A DNA stretch of 64,000 bases, from assembly GCA_933207985.1 (NCBI GenBank), contig OW240916.1, positions 318,682,535 through 318,746,534 of the forward strand, in the 5' to 3' direction. Position numbers and translations under genes: made by a program. Source of the stretch: Pelobates cultripes (lineage: Eukaryota; Chordata; Amphibia; Anura; Pelobatidae). Below are positions 47,797 through 58,486 of the stretch, in pieces. The stretch's first letter is position 1. Every line of letters begins with the position of its first letter. The notes beneath the pieces were generated by a model, which was given only the letters and a program-made list of their open reading frames with translations, had not been told where the DNA came from and made no database searches.

Positions 47797-48246
47797 GTGG
47801 GTAGCTAAGTAGTGGAGAAAATTACCTCTATAGCAAACAGGGGTCACCTGTTACAATAAAGGGGCCACCCTTTGAAATAAATCTTGGGGGTCACCCAAGC
47901 ATATGGGGGTTACCCAAAGATGCAGCAGTAAATGGGGGTCACCCATTTTATAAATGATATTTATATAAACAAAGACCAAGTGGGTAGCTGAGTAGTGGAG
48001 AAAATTACCACTATAGCAAACAGCGGTCACCCGTTACAATAAAGGGGGTCACCCTTTGAAATATATCGTGGGGGTCACCCAAGAAAAGCATATTGGGGTT
48101 GCCCAAAGATGCAGCAGTAAATGTGGGTCACCCACTTTACAAATAATAATTAATACACACACATATATATAAACAAAGACACAGTGGGTAGCTAAGTAGT
48201 AGAGAAAATTACCACTATAGCAAACAGGGGTCACCTGTTACAATGA
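47797..48246. repeat. Tandem repeat of ~180-205 bp with GGGTCACCC boxes
   Basis: About 2.3 copies starting CAGTGGGTAGCTAAGTAGTG (47797), AAGTGGGTAGCTGAGTAGTG (about 47978) and AGTGGGTAGCTAAGTAGTAG (about 48183). Each holds four to five GGGTCACC(C/T) or close variants spaced about 30 bp. It lies upstream of ORF1 in the DIRS-like element, where a promoter region would be expected. Confidence 0.8.
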
Positions 48247-49062
48247 ACCATTTAGGCAGATTAATGTTTGGATTTATTTATATGAAGACGAAAAAATAAT
48301 TCCACTTTAAATAGATGAATAGATAAATAGGTAGAAACTATTTAAAATGTATTTTAAAAGATATGATTATGGAAGAGTAGTACAAAGAAATATATTTCAC
48401 AAGAAAAACTTGCCTTGGAACTTGGTGACTTGATGAAAATAAATTGCCGAAAAACAAAATGGCTGCCAGCTCTGAAGGAGGCGCCGGCCATCTGCGTCAC
48501 AGGAAAAAGGCAGGAAAAAAGGCCAGATGGGCCGGGCAGTATTCGCAGCAATGAGGCCCAACTAGTAGAGCGTCAGGAAGATAAGAAAAAAGCAGCGATT
48601 AGATTAGATCATTAGGTCAGCAAAAAACCCTAAACTGAAAGGGAGGGGAATAATTAGAGCTGAGGATAACAGGATAAAATGACTTAAGAGCCAGTGGGCG
48701 TGAAAGAAAAAACCCTGTGGGCAGACAAGAGATCGTCCCTGAGGGGAGAATCTATATAATGAAGTATAAATAAAGATGTAATAACAATAATTAAGACCAA
48801 AAAATACAATTAAAACAATGGTATGGTAAAAAAAACTGAGGTATATATACAGCACTGAGGCCAGTGTAATTAGAATAGACTCACCTGAAGGCAAGCAGCA
48901 AAGAAAGAGGAGTTGGGAGGAGTCTCATAGCCACATATTACTGTATGGATGTCTTCTGATTGGTTGGTTTTGTTTTCAATTGTTTAACTGTTTCTTTGCT
49001 GCTGGGAGAATTCAGTAAAGAAAGTAAAGCAAATATGAAGCCTCCTGTCTTGCCATAAAATT

Positions 49063-49277
49063 GGAAATGGCTACAATTGGGTTTATTTTGCCTTCATTTG
49101 GATCAACAGTTCAAAAGAATGGGCTTCATGGTTGAACTTGATTTAATTTTTTCTATCTAGACTACTATGTAACTATGTAACTACATATTATGTAACTATG
49201 TACTATGTAACTATATATATGTAACTATGTACTATGTAACTATGTAACTATATACTATGTAACTATGTACTATGTGT
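49063..49277 (+). mobile_element. 3' part of the CR1-like repeat and ACTATGTA tail
   Basis: 'GGATCAACAGTTCAAAAGA', 'GGTTGAACTTGATTTAATTT' then (ACTATGTA)n. It continues the repeat broken at 44830. The ACTATGTA tail resumes at about 49955-50010 on the other side of the LTR at 49275. Confidence 0.6.
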
Positions 49278-49948
49278 AATGGATCACCTGGCACCCCGAC
49301 TGAGTACCTCCGTTGACGGATGCTCCTAGTGCTTCCCGAGGGCTCCAAGCACTCCACTTGACACCATAAGCACTGCAGACCCCACGAGCCGCCGCAGCTT
49401 GGTTGGGGTCTCGCCGTCTCCTACCCACCGTGGACCTACGACAAGGCTCCAGGTTCCAGTGGGTGAACCTCTCTTTCCCCAGAGAGCGAAGCAGGAACAG
49501 GAACAAGCTCTTAAAAGAGCTTAGTGATTATTCAAGGGAGTATGAAGAGCATAGCAATCCCTTGTAGCAGATTCCCCCAATAAGATACAGGACTCTAGAT
49601 TGAGGGTGAAGTAGAACTGCAGGTTTAATGGTACAGATGCTCTTTTATACAGTTTTTCCCCACAAGGTTACCACCCAGGTGGACCTTGTGGAGCACAGGA
49701 CACAAAATCACAAAACCAATCAAAACAGTATTGTACAGTTAGACACTCAAACCCTCCAATCTGCTTGTGATACAATTAACAAAGACAATGGGCTAACTCA
49801 ATTAACTCTAAACAGAAAAAACATACATTTGTACAAACCCCACAAAGTACCCCATAATACAATATATCCCCACAAATAAGTCACATCCCCTGATAGCCCC
49901 GATCTGGGTGATTTTTTGATATGTTGTTCACCCAGATCGGGGCTATCA
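49275..49948 (-). mobile_element. LTR-like element copy 3 (minus, 5' truncated)
   Basis: Minus strand: a perfect 21-bp hairpin (49891-49911 with 49928-49948, GATAGCCCCGATCTGGGTGA), then AGTTAGCCCATTG, a TATA box (TGTATAAAAGAGC, about 49645), TCTACTTCACCCTCAAT, TTATTGGGGGAATCTGCTAC and the end ATCCATTACA (49275). It aligns with copy 4 on the plus strand. It is inserted in the ACTATGTA tail. Confidence 0.65.
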
Positions 49949-50010
49949 TTTTTTCTATCTAGATTACTATGTAACTATGTAACTATATACTATGTAACTA
50001 TGTAATTATG

Positions 50011-50672
50011 TAATGTGAACCCTTTGGAATGATATGGATTTCTGCACAAATTGGTCATAAAATGTGATCTGATCATCATCTAAGTCACAACAATAGACAA
50101 TCACAGTCTGCTTAAACTAATAACACACAAAGAATGAAATGTTGCCATGTTTTTATTGAACACACCATGTAAACATTCACAGTGCAGGTGGAAAAAGTAT
50201 GTGAACCCCTAGACTAATGACATCTCCAAGAGCTAATTGGAGTGAGATGTCAGCCAACTGGAGTCCAATCAATGAGATGAGATTGGAGGTGTTGGTTACA
50301 GCTGCCCTGCCCTATAAAAAACACACACCAGTTCTGGGTTTGCTTTTCACAAGAAGCATTGCCTGATGTGAATGATGCCTCACACAAAAGAGCTCTCAGA
50401 AGACCTACGATTAAGAATTGTTGACTTGCATAAAGCTGGAAAGGGTTATAAAAGTATCTCCAAAAGCCTTGCTGTTCATCAGTCCACGGTAAAACAAATT
50501 GTCTATACATGGAGAAAGTTCAGCACTGCTGCTACTCTCCCTAGGAGTGGCCGTCCTGTAAAGATGACTGCAAGAGCACAGCGCAGACTGCTCAATGAGG
50601 TGAAGAAGAATCCTAGAGTGTCAGCTAAAGACTTACAAAAGTCACTGGCAAATGCATCCCTGTCAGCGAATC
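50011..50672 (+). pseudogene. Tc1-like element, 5' end and transposase N-terminus
   Basis: The end 'TGTGAACCCTTTGGAATGAT' starts near 50017; an ATG follows at 50372. The protein [62 protein letters not shown] is the bipartite DNA-binding domain of Tc1 transposases (two helix-turn-helix units and a GRPR-like hook). The catalytic domain is absent: the reading breaks at about 50680 in an (ATTACAATACA)n patch before LTR copy 4. A different Tc1 subfamily from 5984-7026. Confidence 0.85.
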
Positions 50673-50729
50673 TACAATACATTACAATACAATACAATAC
50701 AATAGCATTATTTGGGCTTATTGGATATT

Positions 50730-51667
50730 GAAACACTTTTTCTGCCCCTTTGAATACATGAGAAGGTGTGCCCCTCCCCTGTTTTTCATGTCTATTGTTC
50801 TCCAGCAGGGCGTTGTCCCAGGGACACTGCCAGACCAGTTGGAACTTGATGCTAGACTTAAACCCCATGGCGGTTTGACTGTGTTTGTGGGATCTGGGCG
50901 CTGTTTGGATATATTGAGCGCTCAGATCCAAGCCATCTGGGGATAGGTTGAATGTGGGGGTTCTGTTCAGAATGATAGGAATTATGTATTTTTATGTGTT
51001 TTTACTGTTGTTGTGAATAGAGCTATTTTATGTATGCTGGAGATAATTGGCTTACCACACCCAAGCCATGCTTGCAGTGGTCACAAAGGGACTTCCAACT
51101 AACTTTTGACCCACTGCACCAATTTGTATGATTTTGACATATGTTTGTATTTGGAGTATGCTGATTCTGAAATGTATGTTTTATGTGAATGTGATGCATA
51201 CTTTTAAAGTTATGAATATTGTGTAAAACTGTGTATTTTCCTGCCTGTGATAATTAAGTTAGCCCATTCTGTTCAGTAATTATATCACAGGCAGAGGGGA
51301 GGATTTTGTGTGGGAGTGTCTGAGTGTATTGTACGTATTGATTGGTTGTACTTCAAAACCCTGTGGGCGGTACTATGTTTGTAGAATGTGCATAAAAGCA
51401 GAGTGTTTGATTAAAAGCTTCAGTTCTACTTCACCCTCAATTTGGAGTGCCGTCTCTTATTGGGGGAATCTGCTACAAGGGATTTCTATGCTTGTCATAC
51501 TCCCTTGCTAAATCACTACTAAGCTCTTGAAAGAGCTTGTTCCTGTCTTGCTCTCTGGAGGAGTCTACGGTGGTTATGGTGTCTGCTGCAGTGCTCGGAG
51601 TCCTCAGGAAGCGATAGGAGCATCCTTCAACAGAGTTACCCAGTCGGGTGCCCGTCAATCCATTACA
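50730..51667 (+). mobile_element. LTR-like element copy 4
   Basis: Hairpin GATCTGGGCGCT (50891-50902) / AGCGCTCAGATC (50917-50928), then a G/T-rich region, 'TTAGCCCATTCTG', TATA-like GCATAAAAGCAG (about 51391), TCTACTTCACCCTCAAT (51423), TTATTGGGGGAATCTGCTAC and the terminus CCATTACA (51667). The 3' half is closely similar to copy 3. It looks like a solo LTR; the left border is approximate. Confidence 0.65.
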
Positions 51668-51985
51668 CTTGTTATATAGAAAAGGATTGTGGCTAGTGTT
51701 CTCCTCATATTGTGAATGCCTGAATTGCTATTGTGATTACATTTCAAGGATTTCCCCTGAATTTGACAATTTGGAGATACATCCAGATATTTTTAATTAT
51801 TATATTATTAATTATATTGTTTATAATTTCTCATTAAGATGTTATGTGTGTCAGACAGTTCTAGATATTGTAATGGTTTTAGAGGATATGAATGTCTTCC
51901 TTACTATCCTATCTCAGAGACATCATGTAGGAATACACACAGTATGCTCTGTAGTGTATAAAGTATATGAACAACAGGGAAAGTA
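51668..51985. other. Unassigned AT-rich stretch
   Basis: I recognise no gene or repeat. Confidence 0.4.
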
Positions 51986-52255
51986 GAGAACATACACTAT
52001 CCCACACTCTAACATAGCCACACACTAACATACATATACAGACACACACTAATACACATGGACAGAGACACACACTAACATGCATACACAGATACATTTA
52101 TATACACACAGAGACAAAACGAATGCACATACACAGAGACACACAATAACATGCATATGCAGACACATTAATACACATACACAGAGAGACACACTAACAT
52201 GCATACACAGACACACTGATACACATACAGAGACACACACTAATAAACATACGCA
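51986..52255. repeat. CA-rich minisatellite, left part
   Basis: 'ACACACTAACATGCATACACAGA' units of about 40 bp, interrupted at 52256 by a retroposon and resumed at 54186. Confidence 0.85.
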
Positions 52256-54171
52256 GGGGGCAGGGCTTGGTGCCATGTCAAGCGGTCGCATAGAACATGA
52301 GCTCCGCGAATTTTCGCTACAAACACTAATTTATTGTGGTATTTTACCTGCTAACTCGAACAGTATCATGGCAGAGTGTAGCAGAGGAGTTGCTGGACCC
52401 TCTGGTATTCCCTGACTATTGGCGGTCCCCATGATACAGCCCGTGTACCTCGCGGCCTAACGCTGGATGAGCCGGGAGTTGCGGCCAACCTCGACGGTGA
52501 ATCCCAGCACTCAGCTCAGCGGCTGTGCCTCGTGCACTCCCCCCTGAAGCGGTGGGGGTAATCTTGGTCCGCACCAGCACAGTGTCACGCTGCTTGGGTC
52601 ACTTACCTTAGCTGACTCAACTTTACCTCCTGCACGCACTGTGCTCCAACAAAATGAAGGGCGTGACAATTCCTCCTACATACATCCCAGTGCAGCACAA
52701 AAGGCCCCTACAAGATTATGTGGAGTGATTTCTACAATGGCTTGATAATATCTTTGTACACTTTTGGGCAATGTTGGAAAGCCGAGCAACGTTACAGCAG
52801 CTGCCTCAGAGAGGTGATCAGGGGAGTGACAACCAAGGGGGTGAGCGCATCTCCTCCTGGGACAGTTTCACCAGCCCAACCTACTCCTAATCCAAAGGCC
52901 ACCAGAGGCTTAACCCTGCAGCTTCCCCCGCGTAAGTCCATCAAGGCCTACTGTGCGTCCCAACATAGGAAAGACCGGGACTCTCGGAGCCTCATGGTCT
53001 GAGGCTCAAATATGCTGGTCTCACTACTGACCCGGGGCTGAAGGAAAGCAACGCTTAGCTCACACAGTGCATCAACCTTCGATGATCCCCTTATGATGAC
53101 AGTACACGTCCTAACAGGCTCGCTTGGAAACACAACCATCGGGCCCCTCCTTGGAATTGGCTGAACCTGCCAGCAAAACTACACTTCCATTTGATGATGC
53201 CTGTTGTTGATTCACTTTTAATGCCAGTCATGTCGCTTATGCTCACTCTCATTTTAATTTTAATTTTCTTATTCTAAGTGTGTTTGGGTGGAGCCCAACG
53301 TAATGTGGTGCATGTAGTTTCCTTCTATGCAATGTAAACCAATACGTTTCTTAAAGGGACACTGTAGTCACTATAAGCATTTCATCTCTTTGAATTGGTT
53401 ATAGTGCCTGGAGTGCCCTGGCACTGTCCCTCCATTCAGTGTTGAACCATGTTCATGCAGTATGCCACAAAATAAGAGTCCCTGGCCACCCACAGTCCGG
53501 CCCCTTCAGTATGTGTAGCTAAGGCAGAGATCACACACTTCCTTGTTGTCATACCCATTCATACCATCAGTTAGAACTCTGACCAGCTAAAAGCAGTCAG
53601 CTGACACTCTCAGCCAATCACAGCTGCCCATTGCTGCTCAGGCTAATACTTCCTTATTAGCCAAAGCAGCACAGAGGGGATGGATTGCCGGGGACTCTTG
53701 TTTAGCATTAAAACATGAAAAACTTTAAAAACTGTTTAATGCTGATAGAAATGATGGGGCCAGAGGACTCTAGACACTATAACCAGTTTAATGAGATGAA
53801 GCAGATACAGTGCCTACGGTGTCCCTTTAAGTATACATTTGCCTGGTAACAATTCTAGCGTAGCATCAGACATGTTACTCATATAAAACTAATTCTATCA
53901 TACACTGTAAATGCCTGAAAAGAATCACCATGTTTATGTTTGAAAATGTTACCCATGTTATAACATGTTTTCCAGCCTGATTTCCTCCTTAATTACAAAA
54001 TTGTGCTATACCCTCATGTTGGCACACAACGTTGTATGTTCGGTAGCGTCTGCGTATCTCATGCAACTTGCTTTTCTGTTATCTAAAATGCTTGTAATCG
54101 CTGTCGTGGCATTACGAGATTTATTGTATTTTTCATGCACAGCAAAAATAAAAAATAAACAATTTAATTAA
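52256..54171 (+). mobile_element. L1-like retroposon inserted in the minisatellite
   Basis: Flanked by a 14-bp target duplication with one difference (AATAAACATACGCA at 52242 and AATAAACATACACA at 54172). It starts GGGGGCAGGGCTTGGTGCC, GC-rich like an L1 5' region, and ends in an A-rich tail (AAAAATAAAAAATAAACAAT). It is about 1.4 kb without the nested MITE and has no reverse transcriptase frame. It is therefore an internally deleted, non-autonomous copy. The frame 52718-53002 (94 codons) may be an ORF1 scrap. Confidence 0.65.
53351..53830. mobile_element. T2-type MITE, complete
   Basis: TTAA at 53351-53354 and 53827-53830. Left TTAAAGGGACACTGTAGTCA, right reverse complemented TTAAAGGGACACCGTAGGCA. 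Similarity runs about 60 bp (GCTTCATCTC..GGTTATAGTG on both sides). Nested in the L1-like retroposon. Confidence 0.85.
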
Positions 54172-54185
54172 AATAAACATACACA

Positions 54186-54775
54186 AAGACACACACTAAC
54201 ATGCATACACAGACACACACTAACATGCATACACAGACACACTAATTCACACACACAGAGATACACACTAACATGCATTCACTGACACATACTAAGGCAT
54301 ATACACAGAGACACAATCTGATACACATATCAAAGACAAACACTAATACACGTATACAGAGACACAATAAAGCACATACAAAGAGACTTACACTAAAATG
54401 GATATAGCGACACACATTAATACACATACAGAGACACACAATAAAACACACAATAAAACACATACAAAGAGACTTACACTAAAATGGATATACAGACACA
54501 CATTAATACACAGACAGAGACACACACTAATACATATACAAAGAGACTTACACTAAAATGGATATACAGACACAACTAATACACATACAGAGACACACAA
54601 TAATACACATACAAAGAGACTTACACTAAAATAAATATATAGACACACACTAATACACATACAGAGACACACACTAATACACATACAAGGAGACTTACAC
54701 TAAAATAAATATATAGATACACACTAATACACATACAGAGACACACAAATATACATACACATACACTAACATTAA
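54186..54775. repeat. CA-rich minisatellite, right part
   Basis: 'ACACACTAATACACATACA' and 'AGAGACTTACACTAAAATGGATATA' units of about 60-90 bp in a higher-order pattern. Frames across it are artefacts. Confidence 0.85.
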
Positions 54776-56214
54776 TAATCATACATAGATACACACGGAC
54801 ATCGATACACAAGCACACTTTTGCAAAGCAACTTTAACAGGCAATACACACGGTGACCTGCAAAACATGTCTTCTATAATCACATTACTGATCACCTTAT
54901 GGGCTGTATTAACATGTAAGCGAAATATTCTAGTTATATATATACACTATGATAAGAATGTAATTCTGGATTATAAAACTGGAGGCAAAAGATGAATCTC
55001 AGGCCTTTTTAGAATATTGTAACAAGTATAGATAGTAAAATATAAATATCTTATTCTAATTACATGAAAAAACTTTATATGATTTATTAAATAATTCTCT
55101 GACAGCCCCTCTATCCCCTTCCTTATTATACGCCATGCATATAATCATTTCATTCTGCGAGGCCGCATAGCCCAGTGACGTGAATTTGCCATATTGAGCC
55201 TGGAAGCTTATTTTGATCGCGCCCTCGCTAATTTATACTTTTGTAATTGTAATAAATATATGACACTTTGCCAAGAGCACAAACAGAAAAAAATATGTTT
55301 AAGATGTTTAGAATAGTGACCAAAGGTCCCTCTCGCCCATACAAATTGGTTAATCAATTGGAATCAGGTACCATTTCTATGGTAACAGCCTTCTCGCCCG
55401 GAATTGTGGATTTACCAATGATGTTCATTTACAATTGCAGTTTTTTGACTAATTACAGCGATTAGCGAGGAAACGGCAAGAATTAGGAAGCATGAATAAA
55501 GATAAGACACGGAAGATAATGGAGGAAAAAATACCCAGGTCCAAACACTTAAATTAATTTACTAGATGTCATAGAGACTTTAAATCCCGGAATTCAATTA
55601 CTTAGAAAACACACATGAATAGCTTGAGGAAATGGCATTCTCCAACAGTATTGCATGGTCTCTGTGACAGTGGACGCTTTCACCATTTACAAACTATGGG
55701 TTCTTCTACGAGTCATTTCGCAAGTGCCACAGCAAGGACGCAGCTGTTCCTTCGCTGAAAACCAAACAAGCTGGCTTGGTGCTTTCTATGGCAACAGCAC
55801 TAAACCCTGCAGAATCTGATCTGCTGAGAAAACCTGCTTGTAATTAGCTCTTAATTACTTTAATGCATTCTGAATTATGTGGAAAAACTGGAGTTGTTTT
55901 AATCTAAATGTAAAGGTTGACATTTGAATCTCCCGAAGAGCACAAATCATAAATGGGCTTTTTATTTTTTTTAATGGAGAGAATATAGGGCTGGTGATGA
56001 TATTGTGTTTCTTTGTAATGTAAAAAAACAAATGCCATTGTTCTCTGTATAGCAGCTACGTGACTGGTACAAGGATTCTACCACCCTGGGCAATGATCGT
56101 TCTTGTCCCATACGTTGTCAACATTCCGTTCCGTTCCGTTCCGTTCCTTATTTCTACAAGCTCATATTTGTCTGGGCCATAAAATACGATTTATTACTTA
56201 TCACCTTGTATTCA
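54776..56214. promoter_or_regulatory. Repeat-free block, candidate conserved non-coding DNA
   Basis: No repeat or exon. 55140-55480 has several homeodomain-like cores (GGTTAATCAATTGG, CTAATTACAGCGATTAGCG) in moderately GC-rich sequence. Function is inferred only. A TTCCG pentamer run is at about 56126-56149. Confidence 0.25.
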
Positions 56215-56984
56215 GAGCCTGCATAAAAATAGGAGAGGGAGTAGCACCATGATATATCTCTTGTGGTAGGTGCCTTCTCAGTGGTAATAGAATATGTGGA
56301 GACAGAAGAGTGTAGCAAAATATAGTGTAGTATATCTCACATAAGGTAAAAAAAAAAAGATGAAATTGCACTTACAGTTTGTAGAGCTAAAATAGTTCTA
56401 TCAAGATGTGCTTAGCTCTACAAACTGAAGGTGCAGGGGCAGACTGAACACTCAGCAAATCGATCATGGACCGAGGGCCTGAGGCTCTGGGGGGCCCGTC
56501 CCTGTTGCAGTGCAGTAATGGCTGAGCTGGGGAGTTCAGCAAGTTCACCAGCCAGCCTGCACTCAGTAAGGGGCCCTCACAGCCTTCCACGGGCCCCTTA
56601 CTGAGAAATCTGTTCACCCAAGCAGGGCACACTGAGGGATAGCTAAGGAGCTTTTCTAAAGACCCCGCTAGACCGCCCCTCAGTGTGCCTGTCTGTGTGT
56701 GGCTGAAGGAAATCCGCAGAGGCTCCAGGAGCAGAGCCTCTGCGAGAGAAGACACACAGCCACACTGAGTATGCTGCCTGTAACACAGATCAGGACAGTT
56801 CCGGTTCCGCAGGAAGTGACATCATGTTGTGCAGAGCTGCCCTGATCTGTGTTACATGTCAAGCATCTCCCCCAATGGTAAGGATTCCCCCTCCCTGGCT
56901 AAAGGTAAGACCTCAGGGACGTGATACATTTATTTTTGAAAACGTTTTTTTTTTTTTTTAATTAAACTTATTTTAGTATCTAAT

Positions 56985-57430
56985 CTCCCCCACTACAGTA
57001 CTGCCCTTCCACAGCTCCTATCCCTCCGTCTCCCTTACCCACTAAAACCCCTATACCCCATTACACGCCCTATATCCCTTACTACAACTCCTATTACCCC
57101 CAGGTACCCACTAACTCCATGCAGCCCCTATCCTCCTGCACCCACTAGGTGCCCCTAACCCTCTCCACCTCCTGCACCTACTACCCACATGCACCCCCTA
57201 CCCTAATACACCCACTACAGCCCCTACCCCAATACACCCACTACAGCCCCTACCCCAATGCACCCACTACAGCCCTTAAACCCCCTGCACTAATTACATG
57301 CCCTACCATAGGCACCCTCAAGAGCCCCTATACCACGTGCACCCACTACAGCCCCTTCCCCCTGCTCCAACTACAGACCCTACCCCACTGCAGCCCCTAT
57401 AACCCCTTGTCCCCTCTGCCCTAACCCTCT
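56985..57430. repeat. C-rich minisatellite (CCCACTACAGCCCCTA type)
   Basis: Units of about 25-30 bp, CACCCACTACAGCCCCTACC with variants. It resembles the array inside the hAT-like element at 34870 and may mark a related element headed by CAGGGGCAGAC at 56433. Confidence 0.8.
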
Positions 57431-57745
57431 CCTACACTATCCCCATGTGATTACTACTAATGTGATTTAGTGGTGGTAATTATTAGTGCATTCATTCACA
57501 CCTACTCCCCTGCATTCAAGCACATTCACTCTCTGTACATAGACACTACTGCATTTACACACTGTGCGCACACACACATCACCCCGCATTCAGACACTTA
57601 TGGCCCGGTGTTCATGCACTCTGACCCTGCACACATGCAAACCTGTACACACATACAGACCCTCAATACAAATATGTCCCTGCACACACACTCTGATGCC
57701 ATGGACATACTTAAATGAATTTTAAAAAAGCACGCACAAGCATTT

Positions 57746-57920
57746 AAAGGGTCACTATAGTTACCAGAAAAACTACAGCGTAATGTAGGTCTTCTGGTAT
57801 CTACTGCCTGTCCCTGCAGGCTTGAAAAAAGGTGAGTATATTACCTTTGTAACAGGGTGGGGGAGGGGCCTATTGTTAACCAATAGTGTCAGGAATACAC
57901 ATTTGTTCCTGTAGAGTGGC
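57746..57920 (+). mobile_element. T2-type MITE, left end only
   Basis: TTTAAAGGGTCACTATAGTTAC, then the characteristic inner text 'TAGTGTCAGGAATACACATT'. The right end is missing. Confidence 0.55.
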
Positions 57921-58020
57921 TTGTAACGTTTAATACCTTGTTTGTGATTCAAGATGCAAAATTTAGAGGCCTCATACCTCATACAAACACACTTCCACAA
58001 TTCACAAATACCCTCTTATA

Positions 58021-58486
58021 CACCCTGTTCCAAATTATTATGCAAATGATATATTTCTCATTTACCTAAATAATTGATGTAAATAACAGTCAGCATAATT
58101 CTCATGTTATCAACTATTAAGAGTGCAATTCAAATTTTATTGAACAAACCTCCTAATGATAACAGTATAGTGTGAAATATCTAATGTTTTCATACCTCGT
58201 CCAAGGCATTGAACTATTTCACTCTTTTCGGCAGCAGAGAGATCCTTTTTCTTCCCCATATTGCATGAAAATAGTGCTCTGCTTAATAATGTGGAACACC
58301 CTCCTTTAGTAGTTTTTCATTAATTTGGGCTCACCCGGCATTCTAACTATCACAGGTGTCCGTGATTGTTTTCAGTGATCAAAAGAGCCCTGAGACACAA
58401 TGCCATCCATGAGTTAAACTGAAAAACAAAATATTTAATCTTTGTGACACTTAAATAGAATTTGCATAATGATTTGGAACAGGGTG
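58021..58486. mobile_element. Tc1/mariner-derived non-autonomous element
   Basis: TA at 58019-58020 and 58487-58488. Terminal inversions CACCCTGTTCCAAATTATTA and, from the right, CACCCTGTTCCAAATCATTA, continuing TGCAAAT. A 466-bp internal deletion derivative that keeps the 5' end of a transposase gene. Confidence 0.85.
58137..58259 (-). pseudogene. Transposase N-terminal stub inside the mariner derivative
   Basis: The minus-strand ATG at 58259 opens MGKKKDLSAAEKSEIVQCLG, RGMKTLDISHYTVI and ends after 40 codons. MGKKKDLS..E is a usual start of Tc1-like transposases, with the first helix-turn-helix following. The rest of the gene was deleted. Confidence 0.65.

Larger units (their letters stand above)
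44831..49062 (-). mobile_element. DIRS-like tyrosine-recombinase retrotransposon, internally deleted
   Basis: Inverted terminal repeats of about 160 bp (44870-45043 and 48900-49062; both contain CAGCAAAGAAACAGTTAAAC and GTGGCTATGAGACTCCTCCC in opposite orientations). The internal complementary region at 45338-45437 is complementary to the outer left end and, directly after it, to the outer right end. That arrangement defines DIRS-type elements and serves as template for closing the circular DNA. A gag-like ORF1 fossil lies on the minus strand (45894-46658). No reverse transcriptase, recombinase or methyltransferase frame remains between ORF1 and the internal complementary region. Inserted in the CR1-like repeat (…CATAATT | ATTGGAAATGG…). 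Confidence 0.8.

Noticed and set aside
56387..56755. 122-codon minus-strand frame
   Set aside because: Within the GC-rich CAGGGGCAGAC-headed repeat block, with no recognisable domain.
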